64,000 nucleotides of DNA from Butyrivibrio sp. LB2008 (GTDB taxonomy: Bacteria; Bacillota; Clostridia; Lachnospirales; Lachnospiraceae). The stretch is taken from assembly GCF_000621565.1 (NCBI RefSeq), contig NZ_KK211305.1, positions 218,258 through 282,257 of the forward strand. Reading direction: 5' to 3'. Both the position numbers and the translations under genes were made by a program. The notes under the pieces were generated by a model, which was not told the DNA's origin, searched no databases, and saw only the letters and a list, made by a program, of their open reading frames with translations. Shown here in pieces: positions 36,074 to 48,748 of the stretch (the stretch's first letter is position 1; every line of letters starts with the position of its first letter).

Positions 36074-37165
36074 ATGATGGAATTTTGGACAACATACTTT
36101 AAGTACATACCGATAGCAGTATTTTTAGGAATCCTGATTGATGTGGTTTTGGGAGATCCTAGATTTTTGGTGCATCCGGTGCAGGTTATTGGGAAGGTGA
36201 TCGAGGGGCTGGAGAAGGGCCTTAGGAAGAAGAGTTTTTTTGAAACGAGAAGAGATGGGGAAAGTGGAGAGTGTGAAAAGGATTGTGGAAAACGAGGGGA
36301 TTTAGATAAGAGTTTTGTGGATTATGTGTTGGGAATTGTGGAAGTGATCGGGGTTACGGGAGTTACCGGGGCGGTCTCTTTTGGGATTTGTTATGGGGCG
36401 TATTTGTTAAATAGGTATCTTTTGGTTGCGGTGATGGGAGTTATGTGTTGGCAGTGTATTGCGGCGAAGAGCCTTAGGGATGCGGCAATGGAGGTGTATA
36501 GACCGCTTGTGAAGGGAGATGTGGAAGGTGCAAGGAAAGCGGTGTCAATGATCGTGGGGCGTGATACGCAGAGCCTTGATGATAAAGGTATTACGAAGGC
36601 GGCGGTTGAGACGGTTGCGGAGAATACGAATGACGGTGTTATCTGTCCGCTTTTTTATCAGATGCTTGGCGGGCCTGTCCTTTCGTATATTTATAAAGCG
36701 GTAAGTACGATGGATTCCATGATCGGATACAAGAATGACAGATATATGTATTTTGGAAGGTTTGCGGCTAAGACGGATGATGTTTTTGCCTATATTCCCG
36801 CAAGGCTTAGTGCGGTATTTATGATAGCGGGAACAGCCGTATTGGAGATGTGCGCAGCTATGTTTGGGGCTAAGAGTGCATTTAGATACAGTACAAAGAA
36901 TTCGATAAAGATTTTTATAAGAGACAGGTATAATCATGCAAGTCCTAACTCGGCGCAGTGTGAGAGTGCATGTGCAGGTGCGCTCGGGCTTAAGCTTGCA
37001 GGGCCTGCAAGTTATTTCGGCAAGATTCATGACAAACAGTTTATAGGAGATGAGCTCCGCGCGATAGAGCCTGAAGATATCAGGAGGAGTATAGTCCTTA
37101 TGAATATGACATTAATTCTTTTTTCGATAATTTATTTTTGTATTTGTATTTTCGTTGGGATGTGA
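36074..37165 (+). CDS. cbiB: Adenosylcobinamide-phosphate synthase
   Basis: 363 residues of the CbiB/CobD membrane family, which attaches aminopropanol phosphate to adenosylcobyric acid. Recognisable are ILIDVVLGDPRFLVHPVQVI near the start, SMIVGRDTQSLDDKGITKAA, VAENTNDGVICPLFY and YNHASPNSAQCESACAGAL. A polar insert (about 55-85, rich in Glu, Lys and Asp) separates the first helix from the rest and is unusual. The ribosome site is weak, and codon choice here is more GT-rich than in neighbours. Together with cobD/cobT/cobU/cobS it makes complete cobamides from salvaged cobinamide or cobyrate. Confidence 0.93.
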   Translation: MMEFWTTYFKYIPIAVFLGILIDVVLGDPRFLVHPVQVIGKVIEGLEKGLRKKSFFETRRDGESGECEKDCGKRGDLDKSFVDYVLGIVEVIGVTGVTGAVSFGICYGAYLLNRYLLVAVMGVMCWQCIAAKSLRDAAMEVYRPLVKGDVEGARKAVSMIVGRDTQSLDDKGITKAAVETVAENTNDGVICPLFYQMLGGPVLSYIYKAVSTMDSMIGYKNDRYMYFGRFAAKTDDVFAYIPARLSAVFMIAGTAVLEMCAAMFGAKSAFRYSTKNSIKIFIRDRYNHASPNSAQCESACAGALGLKLAGPASYFGKIHDKQFIGDELRAIEPEDIRRSIVLMNMTLILFSIIYFCICIFVGM

Positions 37166-37203
37166 TAGTGATATACTCCAATACGGGTATAAAAATACAA
37201 AAA

Positions 37204-38829
37204 ATGGATAAAGGAAAAATGGATAAGAAATCAATTTTAAACAACAAACTCTTTTTGTACATGACAGAGTTCTTTGCAGGAATGTCTGTTATGGCGGTCG
37301 AGCTTGGAGCCAGCAGACTTCTTGCACCTTACTTCAGCTCGTCTCAGATCGTGTGGACCATCATAATAGGAACTATCATGATTGCCATGGCGCTGGGAAA
37401 TATCTATGGAGGTAAGGCGGCCGACAAGAATCCGGATCCCGGAAGATTGTACAAGAGAATTCTCATTGCTGCCATCTGGATCGCGGCTATTCCTGTTCTA
37501 GGCAAGTATATAATCATCGCCATATCAGCGGTTGTGATATTTGCAGTCAACAGCAATTTCCTTGTTATAGCTGCATTTGCAACATGCATGATAGTCTTTG
37601 TGTTTCCTCTTTTTCTTCTGGGAACAGTTACACCTTCACTTGCAAAATATACAACGCAGTCACTTGAGGATAATGGCAAGATCATAGGAACTCTCGGCGC
37701 TTTCAATACTGTGGGAAGCATTATCGGAACTTTTGTGCCGACTTTTGTCACGATTCCTGCGGTCGGAACTTCCATAACATTTCTCATTTTCGCGGCTATT
37801 CTGATAGCTCTTTGCATCGCTTTCTTTGTGAGCAGCGGCAAAAAAGAAACTAAGAAAATTGCAGCGGGTATTCTTATATTTCTGGTATGCACTTTTTTCG
37901 GGCACAGCACCTCATTTGCTTTTTGGGAAAATAATCTGACATATGAGGGTGAGTCTGTTTACAACTATTTACAGGTAAAAGAAGATCCTTACAGTGTGAT
38001 CCTGTCTACAAATGTTCTTTTCGGGGTTCAGTCAATTCATATCAAGAGCGGTGAACTTACCGGAATGTACTATGATTATGCTCTTGCGGCGCCCTACATG
38101 AGTGGAATAAAAGAAAAGGCCGCTGCGGGAGAGGATTCTGAAATACTGATCCTTGGGATGGGAACCGGAACATATGCGACTCAGCTTCTTAAATCCTTTG
38201 ACAACGTAAATGTGGAAGGCGTTGAGATTGATGATAAGATCACGGATCTTGCGCATGAATATTTCGAATTGCCGGATGAGGCCAAGGTGACGACGTACGA
38301 CGGCAGGGCGTATCTTGCGGCTGTTGATAAGAAGTATGATGTCATAATGGTCGATGCTTATCAGGATATTACGATTCCCTTTCAGATGTCGTCGACAGAA
38401 TTTTTTAACATGGTAAAAGAGCATCTTGCTCCGGGCGGAGTAATGGTTGTTAACATGAATATGTATAGCGACGAGAATGAAGCTACCATTAACAGATATC
38501 TTGCAGATACCATTTCTTCGGTGTTTGACAATGTGGTCACGGTCAAAGTTCCGAATTCTACGAATAAAGAGCTTTTTGCAACGGACAATGCGGAGTTTAT
38601 GAACAGATTTTCCGAGAATATTCGTCTTGAAAATGATACAAAGCTTCGGACCATGATGGATATAGTAGGACTTAATGTAATGCCTTACAATGCGGGAGAT
38701 AAGATAATGACCGATGATAAGGCGCCTGTTGAGCTTCTTGGAATGAAACAGATTGATTCGATAATCAAGGACGAAGTCGGTTATTACAAAGAAATCTATA
38801 GAACACAAGGGCTTGAAGGCTTATTTTAA
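37204..38829 (+). CDS. MFS-like membrane/spermidine-synthase fusion protein
   Basis: 541 residues from ATG 37204 (37219 is a possible alternative). The N-terminal ~230 residues form about eight membrane helices resembling half of a transporter (ELGASRLLAPYFSSSQIVWT, then GNIYGG). The C-terminal ~300 residues are a class I SAM-type methyltransferase fold of the spermidine synthase group (ILILGMGTGTYATQL, GVEIDDKI, YDGRAYL, VMVDAYQD). This fusion is common in bacteria under the name fused MFS/spermidine synthase; its activity is poorly known and true polyamine synthesis is doubtful because the catalytic Asp sits in a divergent motif. Confidence 0.8.
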   Translation: MDKGKMDKKSILNNKLFLYMTEFFAGMSVMAVELGASRLLAPYFSSSQIVWTIIIGTIMIAMALGNIYGGKAADKNPDPGRLYKRILIAAIWIAAIPVLGKYIIIAISAVVIFAVNSNFLVIAAFATCMIVFVFPLFLLGTVTPSLAKYTTQSLEDNGKIIGTLGAFNTVGSIIGTFVPTFVTIPAVGTSITFLIFAAILIALCIAFFVSSGKKETKKIAAGILIFLVCTFFGHSTSFAFWENNLTYEGESVYNYLQVKEDPYSVILSTNVLFGVQSIHIKSGELTGMYYDYALAAPYMSGIKEKAAAGEDSEILILGMGTGTYATQLLKSFDNVNVEGVEIDDKITDLAHEYFELPDEAKVTTYDGRAYLAAVDKKYDVIMVDAYQDITIPFQMSSTEFFNMVKEHLAPGGVMVVNMNMYSDENEATINRYLADTISSVFDNVVTVKVPNSTNKELFATDNAEFMNRFSENIRLENDTKLRTMMDIVGLNVMPYNAGDKIMTDDKAPVELLGMKQIDSIIKDEVGYYKEIYRTQGLEGLF

Positions 38830-38836
38830 AATATTC

Positions 38837-38911
38837 CACTAAAAATACCCACACCTCGGATAGCAGCAAAAGACTGCACTTACAGTCATCCGGGGGGTGG
38901 GTATTTTAGTG
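38837..38911. terminator. Long bidirectional terminator
   Basis: CACTAAAAATACCCA pairs with TGGGTATTTTAGTG around a large inner structure (CCTCGGAT/ATCCGGGG). A and T runs lie on both sides. The remaining ~110 bp before the xylanase promoter are AT-rich without a gene. Confidence 0.75.
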
Positions 38912-39024
38912 CTTTACAAATAAATGTTAACACAAACTTTACGGCATGTAAAATAACAGCATACGAAAAAACGTGATAATGGCGTAAATTAGCACTTTTT
39001 GATATTTTTTTAGCAATTTTAGGG

Positions 39025-39092
39025 TTGTCCATCCGTGAAATAATATGTTACAATAATGTTACCTTGTGAAGAAAGATTTTTAACATATTATT
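39025..39092 (+). promoter_or_regulatory. Xylanase promoter with inverted repeat
   Basis: TTGTCC (39025-39030), an 18-bp spacer, TACAAT (39049-39054). An inverted repeat AATAATATGTTA (39039-39050) and TAACATATTATT (39081-39092) overlaps the -10 region and could serve as operator or leader hairpin. GGGAGG precedes the gene. Confidence 0.6.
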
Positions 39093-39106
39093 AATGGGAG
39101 GTTGCT

Positions 39107-40966
39107 ATGAAGGTAAAAAGTATTAGGGGAGCAGTTGCTAAAGTTATGGCTTTTATGTGCGCTTTTTCTATGTGCATATCAGCATCAACAGTTGATGCAA
39201 AAGCTGCAGAGACAACTCTTTTGAATACATATGGTAGTGCATATGGTCGTTCAGGTACATGTATTAATTTGTATCAGTTAAGAGATTCAAATCAGTTAAA
39301 TATTCTTAAGAAACACTATAATTCTATTACACTTGAAAACGAGATGAAGCCGGACGCTTTGCTTGGGGGATCTCCCAAACTGATCTCAGTATCGGAGGCA
39401 AAGAACAGAGGATACTATATTCCCGACGGTTATCGTGAACAGAACGTACCCCAGATTAATTTCGGAACAGTAGATGAAGTAATGAAGATCTGTAGTAACA
39501 ACGGTCTTGGTATGAGAGCTCATACACTTGTATGGCATTCTCAGACACCGTCATGGTTCTTCAGAAGCAATTATTCAGGAAACAGCGGATTTGTAAATCA
39601 GCAGACAATGGATGCCCGTCTTGAGATGTATGTAAAGACGGTTATGAATCACGTATATTCAAGCCAGTACGGCGGATGCGTATACGCCTGGGACGTTGCA
39701 AACGAAGTAATTCACGCAAACAACTCAGGTTGGGAAGCAGTATACGGAAATAACAGAACAAACGCGCCTTATGTAAAGAAGGCATTTAACTATGCTTATG
39801 AAACTCTTGAGCACTTTAAGCTCACAGATTCAGTTAAGCTTTTCTACAATGATTACAACACATATCAGGAAGTACAGAAGATTACTACTCTTGTTAATTA
39901 TATAAACCAGGGTAAAAAAGTTTGCGCAGGTGTTGGAATGCAGTCTCACCTCGGAACAAATTATCCTTCAGTTGATCAGTATATCAATGCTATGAACTCA
40001 TTCCTTAAGTCAGGATTTGAAGTACAGGTAACAGAGCTTGATATCACAAATAAGGGTGATAGCGATATGGCAAATTACTCTTATGATCTTTTCAAGAAGA
40101 TAAATCAGATTAAGAAGAACGGTGGAAATGTAACAGGTATCACATGGTGGGGATTGTCAGACCAGACAACATGGATCAACAATTCAAAGCCTTTGTTGTT
40201 CTCTTCACCCGGTCAGCCCAAGCAGGCATACAACAAAGTAATTCAGGCATATACAGATGTTATCGGCCAGCCCGGATCGACTCCTAACAACAAGCCGGTT
40301 CAGCCTCAGCCGGGTAACGGTCAGTCCGGTAATAACAACAACAATAATAACAACAATAATAACAACAATAATAATAACAACAATAATAATAACAACAATA
40401 ATAATAACAATAATAACGGACAGACAAATCCTCAGCCTAAGCCCAATCCACAGCCTCAGCCGGCACCTCAGCCACAGCCTCAGCCGAGCAATGGACAGAC
40501 AAGCAACAATGCATCTGCAACTATTCAGGATGGTTGGTACTATATCAAGGACGTTAATTCTCAGAAGTACCTTTCAGTAAAGGATAACAGAGCAAAGAAG
40601 GTTACTAACGTTCAGATTGAAAAGGGCACAGGAGCAAAGGGACAGAAATGGTATGTTCAGAATAAGGGTGACGGTTATGTCACACTTAAGTCAGCTCTTG
40701 GAGAATTCATGCTCGATGTAGCCAACGGAGAGAACAAGGATGGTGCAAACCTTCAGATCTATGATGCATACGGACATGATGCTCAGCAGTTTATGATAAA
40801 GGCTTCAAAGAAGAGCGGAGCTTATTTGATCGCAACAAAATCATCAAACGGAACAAAGAATCTTGATGTATATCAGCACAAGACAGCTGACGGCACCAAC
40901 GTATGCCAGTGGAAGCACAATGGTAATGCAAATCAACAGTGGATTTTTGAACCGGCACAGAATTAA
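39107..40966 (+). CDS. Secreted GH10 endo-1,4-beta-xylanase with ricin-type module
   Basis: 619 residues. Signal peptide about 1-35 ending in ASTVDAKAAE. GH10 catalytic domain about 36-385, with LENEMKPDAL, AHTLVWHSQTPSW, acid/base E200 (WDVANE) and nucleophile E310 (VTELDIT). Then a Pro/Gln linker with 29 consecutive Asn and PQPQP repeats, and a C-terminal beta-trefoil (about 465-619; ricin-B type, ending NQQWIFEP) likely to bind xylan or other sugars. It degrades xylan outside the cell. The next gene carries a very similar linker and trefoil, showing module sharing. Confidence 0.95.
   Translation: MKVKSIRGAVAKVMAFMCAFSMCISASTVDAKAAETTLLNTYGSAYGRSGTCINLYQLRDSNQLNILKKHYNSITLENEMKPDALLGGSPKLISVSEAKNRGYYIPDGYREQNVPQINFGTVDEVMKICSNNGLGMRAHTLVWHSQTPSWFFRSNYSGNSGFVNQQTMDARLEMYVKTVMNHVYSSQYGGCVYAWDVANEVIHANNSGWEAVYGNNRTNAPYVKKAFNYAYETLEHFKLTDSVKLFYNDYNTYQEVQKITTLVNYINQGKKVCAGVGMQSHLGTNYPSVDQYINAMNSFLKSGFEVQVTELDITNKGDSDMANYSYDLFKKINQIKKNGGNVTGITWWGLSDQTTWINNSKPLLFSSPGQPKQAYNKVIQAYTDVIGQPGSTPNNKPVQPQPGNGQSGNNNNNNNNNNNNNNNNNNNNNNNNNNNNNGQTNPQPKPNPQPQPAPQPQPQPSNGQTSNNASATIQDGWYYIKDVNSQKYLSVKDNRAKKVTNVQIEKGTGAKGQKWYVQNKGDGYVTLKSALGEFMLDVANGENKDGANLQIYDAYGHDAQQFMIKASKKSGAYLIATKSSNGTKNLDVYQHKTADGTNVCQWKHNGNANQQWIFEPAQN
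40331..40417 (+). repeat. AAC/AAT trinucleotide tract (29 Asn codons)
   Basis: 87 bp of mixed AAC and AAT codons within the xylanase linker. Mixed codons reduce slippage, yet the tract could vary in length between strains. Confidence 0.9.
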
Positions 40967-40981
40967 TTGAAGTTTGAATGA

Positions 40982-44050
<3,069 letters not shown>

Positions 44051-44054
44051 CAGT

Positions 44055-44078
44055 AAGGAGGGGCGTAAGCTCCTCCTT
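44055..44078 (+). terminator. Terminator of the xylan operon
   Basis: AAGGAGG...CTCCTT hairpin followed by pyrimidine-rich CTTCTTCTCATTTTT. Confidence 0.65.
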
Positions 44079-44214
44079 CTTCTTCTCATTTTTGGTACAA
44101 AAAATAAAAAAATACTAAAAATTTATGAAATTTTGTTTAAAATATGATATTATTTAGTAGAAACGTACCAATCGTGTTGATTTGTGTTTTTTGACGAGAA
44201 AGGAGCGACTTCCT

Positions 44215-44481
44215 ATGGAAAATAGCCAGCTGCAATATTCTCCGTTCAAACCAAATTTGAAGACAGCAGAGGTATTTGCGTGGGGCGATCCGGAGTACAA
44301 CTTATTCGATCAGTTAAGCGAGAAATATGAGAAGAGTCATCCGGAGTTTAAGAATCTGTCTTCCTATGAGAAGATGGTTATCAAAGAGCAGATTCATCAT
44401 GAGGCTATCGGACTTACGCCGCTTAACCTCATAATGGATTTTGTTGAAGATCCGCAGTTTGATGAATTCAGAATTGTATGA
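44215..44481 (+). CDS. Hypothetical protein, 88 aa
   Basis: From ATG 44215 with AAGGAG 8 bp upstream; an earlier in-frame start lacks such a site. The protein is soluble, acidic and mostly helical in its second half (EKYEKSHPEFKNLSSYEKMV), without Cys pairs or membrane segments. Its own terminator lies at 44496-44529, so it is a single-gene unit. I recognise no family. Confidence 0.7.
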   Translation: MENSQLQYSPFKPNLKTAEVFAWGDPEYNLFDQLSEKYEKSHPEFKNLSSYEKMVIKEQIHHEAIGLTPLNLIMDFVEDPQFDEFRIV

Positions 44482-44495
44482 TGCAGACATAAAGA

Positions 44496-44529
44496 AAGAC
44501 CTAAGTTCGATTGCCGAATTTAGGTCTTA
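44496..44529. terminator. Intrinsic terminator
   Basis: AAGACCTAA pairs with TTAGGTCTT; shared by the converging genes on both sides. Confidence 0.75.
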
Positions 44530-44545
44530 TTATTTACAATATATA

Positions 44546-45049
44546 TCAGGTTTTCAGTAACTGCGCTTCACGTATCTGGGCATTTACATCTGAAAGAAAT
44601 TCATGATTTATGGGATCTGTTATAAATGTAAGGAAATCACTTGCCTCTTTTACGGACAAATTCTGTATAACAGTCAGATATTCCATGATCTCTTCATTTG
44701 TTTTACCTTCGTTTATGTAGTGATCGACTATGTCGAAGAGAACCATGAAACGGCGCATTTTTGCACGTGTAGTAATCTGATGGAGTTCAACTATCAGAGA
44801 AACAAAGATAAACAATGATATTGCTGAGAAAAGAAAGAATAAAATACCATAGATATATCTGGCGGATTGGATATGTATAAATCCGGAAGAAAAACAAGAC
44901 ACTGCAAAGACAAGTAAAGATGTCAGGACAATTCCGAGTCTGGCTTTGTTCTGGTCATAAATACTGAGAGTCATGAACTTTACAGTTATTCCGAAGATTA
45001 AGTAGAAAACAAAAGCAAATGCAATCCCCAAGTAAGACAACTGAAGCAT
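44546..45049 (-). CDS. Hypothetical membrane protein, 167 aa
   Basis: Three hydrophobic helices in the first ~95 residues (LGIAFAFVFYLIFGI, IVLTSLLVFAVSCF, YGILFFLFSAISLFIFVSLI) are followed by a cytoplasmic-type helical tail (~100-167). AAGGGGGAATAAAATT precedes the ATG. The family is not recognised; the layout resembles small sensor-like or regulatory membrane proteins. It is a single gene divergent from the CotH-family gene. Confidence 0.7.
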   Translation of the reverse strand: MLQLSYLGIAFAFVFYLIFGITVKFMTLSIYDQNKARLGIVLTSLLVFAVSCFSSGFIHIQSARYIYGILFFLFSAISLFIFVSLIVELHQITTRAKMRRFMVLFDIVDHYINEGKTNEEIMEYLTVIQNLSVKEASDFLTFITDPINHEFLSDVNAQIREAQLLKT

Positions 45050-45177
45050 AATTTTATTCCCCCTTTAGCTAATTGTAGCAAGCATAAGTGATTAATGCAA
45101 CGCAAATTAGGCTAATATTGCATAATTAATTAGTTTGATGTACTTTATATGTATTGTTTTGGGATTTGGTGGGTGAT

Positions 45178-47247
45178 ATGACTAGAAAAATAGCCATTTT
45201 AATAGCAGTAAGTTTTTTTTCTCTTGCAGCGCTGGTACTTTTGCGTTATGTAAGTGAAGATTATCTTTCTGATCATATAATTGACAATAACAGGTTCGAA
45301 GAAATTAAGAAAACAAGGGCACTTACGGATGATATGAGTCTTAAAGTGTGCTTTGATGAGCAGGAACTTTTCTATGATAAGGCGGCCGGAGCTTTTTTCT
45401 ATTCTCTTATAGATGATAAGGAAACAGCTTATAACCCTTCCGTCGATGTAACAGGCGATGCAAATATGCAATTCGCTTTTCTTAATTCGGGGATTACGGA
45501 TGATGCGATCGCGAATAATACTCCACTTACGTGTATCTTTTATAATGATGATAATTACTGCATTCGCAAGATTATCTGCACATTTCTGCCTCTTATGAAT
45601 ATAGAATGCGATGGCGGGATTACTGAGTTTGAGACCGGGATGAACATGCGGCTTTATGATAACAGGAAGCAGTGTGCGACCAGAGATATGTCATCTGAAG
45701 GTTTTATAAGGATTCGCGGCGGCAATACAAGATCTTTTCCCAAAAAACCCCTGAAAATATCATTGGTGCACAGTAAAGAAAGCGACAATCCTCAAAGTAG
45801 CAATATGTCGCTTCTTGGGATGCGCAAGGATGACGATTACATTCTTTATCCGGCCTATAATGACGCGGAGAAAGTGAGAAATGTTTTCAGTCAGAATCTG
45901 TGGTTTAACAGCTGCAATAAGAATAACCGCTACGAAATAACGACCGGAGTGGAATACAGATTCCTGGAGCTCTTTATAAACGGAGAGTACAGCGGGCTTT
46001 ATGCGTTGGGATATACTCCGGATGAGAAGATGATAGGTATTTCCAAGAATGAGGAATATGTGGGATTCTATAAAAGACTTGTCGGAGTCGAGTCGTCAGA
46101 GGTGGCATATAACGAATACGGCGGCCTTTTGGGATGGCGCGTTGTGAATTTGCCCGCAGGTGAGGACGAAGAAAGCTATAATGGGAACAGATGGGATCCA
46201 TTGATGGATTACCTTGAGAATCTTCAGAACAATTCATCTAATGTGAACGCGCTCAAAAAGTGCATTGATATAGATAATGCGATTGATTATACGTTGTTTA
46301 TCAATTTGGTCCAGGGAGATGATAATCTCTTTAAGAATTATTATCTCTTTGTCAGAGATATTCCCGACGGATTTTATTCATATTACTGTCCGTGGGATCT
46401 TGATGTTGCATGGGGCAATATGTTTGTTCCGAATGTAAAGAACGGCTATCTTCAGTATGGACATAAGCCTTATTACAATCTGCTTTTCGAGGATCTTTAT
46501 TTTGGACAGATCATGGCGGGAGACTGCGCCGATATTGTGGAAAAGAGCTGTGACAGATTTGCGCAGCTTCGTAAGGGCGCCTGGTCTGATGATACAATCC
46601 GGAAGATGCTTGATGAATATGAAAAAGATATTTGTTCCTCGGGAGCGTATCTTAGAGATAAAGAGCGTTGGAGTGACGGAAACTACAGGGCTGAAGGTGA
46701 GCCCAATAATTTTGATAAGTTCAGAGCGTATGTTGCTAAGAGGCTTTCTGAGGCTGACGGATATTATGCTCGTTTAAAGAACCTTGCTAAAGAAGACATT
46801 TTTATCAGAAGAGCGGCGCAGTACAAGAATTTTGATTCTTCAAGTTTTGTTATCGAGATAAATGACAGTGAGCTTCTTAATAACAGTGCTTACGCGGCGC
46901 TTCTTGACAGAATCGGCGGGATAGATGCCGGAAAGATCGGTAAAGACGTGAGATATGTGATCAAGGTTCCGGGAGAAGAAGTTATATATCTTAAAGACTT
47001 TGCGAAGGATAGTTCTCCACTGGAGAATGCTGTTGAGATAAAAGCCGGAAAGCATAAGCTTGTATTAAAGCCCGGAGCTGAGCGTGATTACCTGGATGAA
47101 GAAACGGGATATACCGTGTATCTGGACGGGGTGGCATGTTATGATGCGTATACAGACAGTAGGGAACCGTTTGTTGTTTCACTGTCTTATGAAGGTTTCG
47201 GTGAAAAGATGAATCTCAAGAGAGATTACAGAATAAATTTTAATTAA
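45178..47247 (+). CDS. CotH kinase family protein, membrane-anchored
   Basis: 689 residues from ATG 45178 (GGTGGG upstream). A signal anchor (~5-25) precedes a CotH domain: FIRIRGGNTRSFPKKPLKIS, LGMRKDDDYILYPAYND, FLELFINGEYSGLYALGY, DNLFKNYYLFVRD and YYCPWDLDVAWGN. CotH of Bacillus is a secreted atypical protein kinase acting on spore coat proteins; similar domains occur in cell-surface and cellulosome-type proteins of Clostridia that do not form coats. Here it is outside the membrane and next to polysaccharide-degrading genes; substrate unknown. Confidence 0.85.
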   Translation: MTRKIAILIAVSFFSLAALVLLRYVSEDYLSDHIIDNNRFEEIKKTRALTDDMSLKVCFDEQELFYDKAAGAFFYSLIDDKETAYNPSVDVTGDANMQFAFLNSGITDDAIANNTPLTCIFYNDDNYCIRKIICTFLPLMNIECDGGITEFETGMNMRLYDNRKQCATRDMSSEGFIRIRGGNTRSFPKKPLKISLVHSKESDNPQSSNMSLLGMRKDDDYILYPAYNDAEKVRNVFSQNLWFNSCNKNNRYEITTGVEYRFLELFINGEYSGLYALGYTPDEKMIGISKNEEYVGFYKRLVGVESSEVAYNEYGGLLGWRVVNLPAGEDEESYNGNRWDPLMDYLENLQNNSSNVNALKKCIDIDNAIDYTLFINLVQGDDNLFKNYYLFVRDIPDGFYSYYCPWDLDVAWGNMFVPNVKNGYLQYGHKPYYNLLFEDLYFGQIMAGDCADIVEKSCDRFAQLRKGAWSDDTIRKMLDEYEKDICSSGAYLRDKERWSDGNYRAEGEPNNFDKFRAYVAKRLSEADGYYARLKNLAKEDIFIRRAAQYKNFDSSSFVIEINDSELLNNSAYAALLDRIGGIDAGKIGKDVRYVIKVPGEEVIYLKDFAKDSSPLENAVEIKAGKHKLVLKPGAERDYLDEETGYTVYLDGVACYDAYTDSREPFVVSLSYEGFGEKMNLKRDYRINFN

Positions 47248-47255
47248 ATAAAGTG

Positions 47256-47284
47256 TTGACATTTTTCTTTTGATATTTTAACCT
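47256..47284 (+). promoter_or_regulatory. livJ promoter candidate
   Basis: TTGACA (47256-47261), a 17-bp spacer, TAACCT (47279-47284), within an AT-rich gap about 75 bp upstream of livJ. Confidence 0.5.
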
Positions 47285-47356
47285 AATTAAAATAAAAACA
47301 AGATTGTATACAAATATACATTTTGATTTTTGCTTTTCGTTTAGGAGGGAAATATT

Positions 47357-48568
47357 ATGAAGAAGTTTAACAAAGTTATCAGCGCATTTATGACTTCTGC
47401 CATGGTTACTGCAATGCTCGCAGGTTGTACTGATCCTGCAAGCACAGCAACAACAAATTCACAGGAGCCTGCACAGGCAACAGAGAGCTCATCTGACAAC
47501 GGAGCTACATTTAAGATCGGTGCAATCGGACCTCTTACAGGCGGAGCTGCAGTATACGGTAATGCTGTATGTAACGCTGCAGAGCTTGCAGTTGAGGAGA
47601 TCAACGCAGCAGGTGGTATCAACGGATATCAGGTTGAGTACAGTAAGGAAGATGACGAGCTCAATGCAGAGAAGTCAGTAAATGCATACAATACACTTAA
47701 GGATTGGGGAATGCAGATTCTTGTAGGTTCAACAACAAGTGCTTGCTCAATCGCTGTTTCAGAAAACACAAAGGCTGACAATATGTTCCAGCTTACACCT
47801 TCAGGATCTGCTGAAGAGTGCGTTAAATATGACAACGTATTCCGTGTATGTTTCTCAGATCCCAACCAGGGTATTGCTTCAGCTCAGTATATAGCAGATC
47901 ACAACCTTGCAACAAAGGTTGGTATCATATATGACAGTTCAGACGTTTATTCAAGCGGTATCTGTCAGAAGTTTACAGAAGAAGCAAAGGATAAGAATTT
48001 TGAGATCGTTTCTTCAGAAGCTTTCACAGCGGACAATGCTACTGATTTCTCAGTTCAGCTTCAGAAGGCTAAGGATGCAGGCGCTGACCTCGTATTCCTT
48101 CCTATTTACTATCAGGCAGCTTCACTTATCCTTACACAGGCAAACACAATGGATTACAAGCCTGTATTCTTCGGTGTTGACGGTATGGACGGAATCCTTT
48201 CCGTTGAGAATTTCGACACAAAGCTTGCTGAAGGCGTAATGCTTCTTACACCTTTCGCTGCTGATGCAAAGGATGATCTTACAGTTAACTTCGTAAAGAA
48301 TTATCAGGAAAAGTATGGTGAAGTTCCCAACCAGTTCGCTGCTGATGCTTATGATGCAGTATACATCATCAAGCAGGCACTTGAGGCTAAGAGCGTAACT
48401 CCCGACATGAGCACATCAGATATCTGTGAAGCCCTTAAGGGTGCTATGACAGAGATTGAGGCATCAGGTCTTACATCTGCCAAGATGACTTGGGAAGCTT
48501 CAGGTGAGCCTAACAAAGAGCCTAAGGCTGTTGTTATCAAGGAAGGCGCTTACGTATCAGCAGAGTAA
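47357..48568 (+). CDS. livJ: Branched-chain amino acid ABC transporter binding lipoprotein
   Basis: 403 residues. Signal peptide with lipobox AMLAGC (Cys ~23), a Ser/Thr/Glu spacer, then a type I periplasmic-binding domain: FKIGAIGPLTGGAAVYGNAV, ELAVEEINAAGGINGYQVEY, VGSTTSACSIAVSE and FAADAYDAVYIIKQALE. It captures Leu/Ile/Val or related amino acids. Codon use is strongly biased, suggesting high expression. A hairpin between it and livH probably lets livJ be made in excess. Confidence 0.93.
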   Translation: MKKFNKVISAFMTSAMVTAMLAGCTDPASTATTNSQEPAQATESSSDNGATFKIGAIGPLTGGAAVYGNAVCNAAELAVEEINAAGGINGYQVEYSKEDDELNAEKSVNAYNTLKDWGMQILVGSTTSACSIAVSENTKADNMFQLTPSGSAEECVKYDNVFRVCFSDPNQGIASAQYIADHNLATKVGIIYDSSDVYSSGICQKFTEEAKDKNFEIVSSEAFTADNATDFSVQLQKAKDAGADLVFLPIYYQAASLILTQANTMDYKPVFFGVDGMDGILSVENFDTKLAEGVMLLTPFAADAKDDLTVNFVKNYQEKYGEVPNQFAADAYDAVYIIKQALEAKSVTPDMSTSDICEALKGAMTEIEASGLTSAKMTWEASGEPNKEPKAVVIKEGAYVSAE

Positions 48569-48629
48569 TTCGGTTATGCCGGTTTGTTCGATTTTTAAGG
48601 TTAGTATCTTAACTGCACAGTGAAGTGCT

Positions 48630-48664
48630 ACGCAGGGTACCTTCATAGGGTGTCCTGCGTTTTC
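48630..48664 (+). terminator. Attenuating terminator between livJ and livH
   Basis: ACGCAGG...CCTGCGT hairpin followed by TTTTC. Some read-through would supply livHMGF. Confidence 0.7.
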
Positions 48665-48748
48665 ATATCACGGAACAGTAAAAAGAAAAGCTGTTTGTGG
48701 TATCATTTATATCATAAGAATTATTAGAAATATTTTTGGAGGTATACG

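Noticed and set aside
37204..38829. A true spermidine synthase (speE)
   Set aside because: The membrane half and divergent catalytic motif mark the fused family, and no other polyamine genes are nearby.
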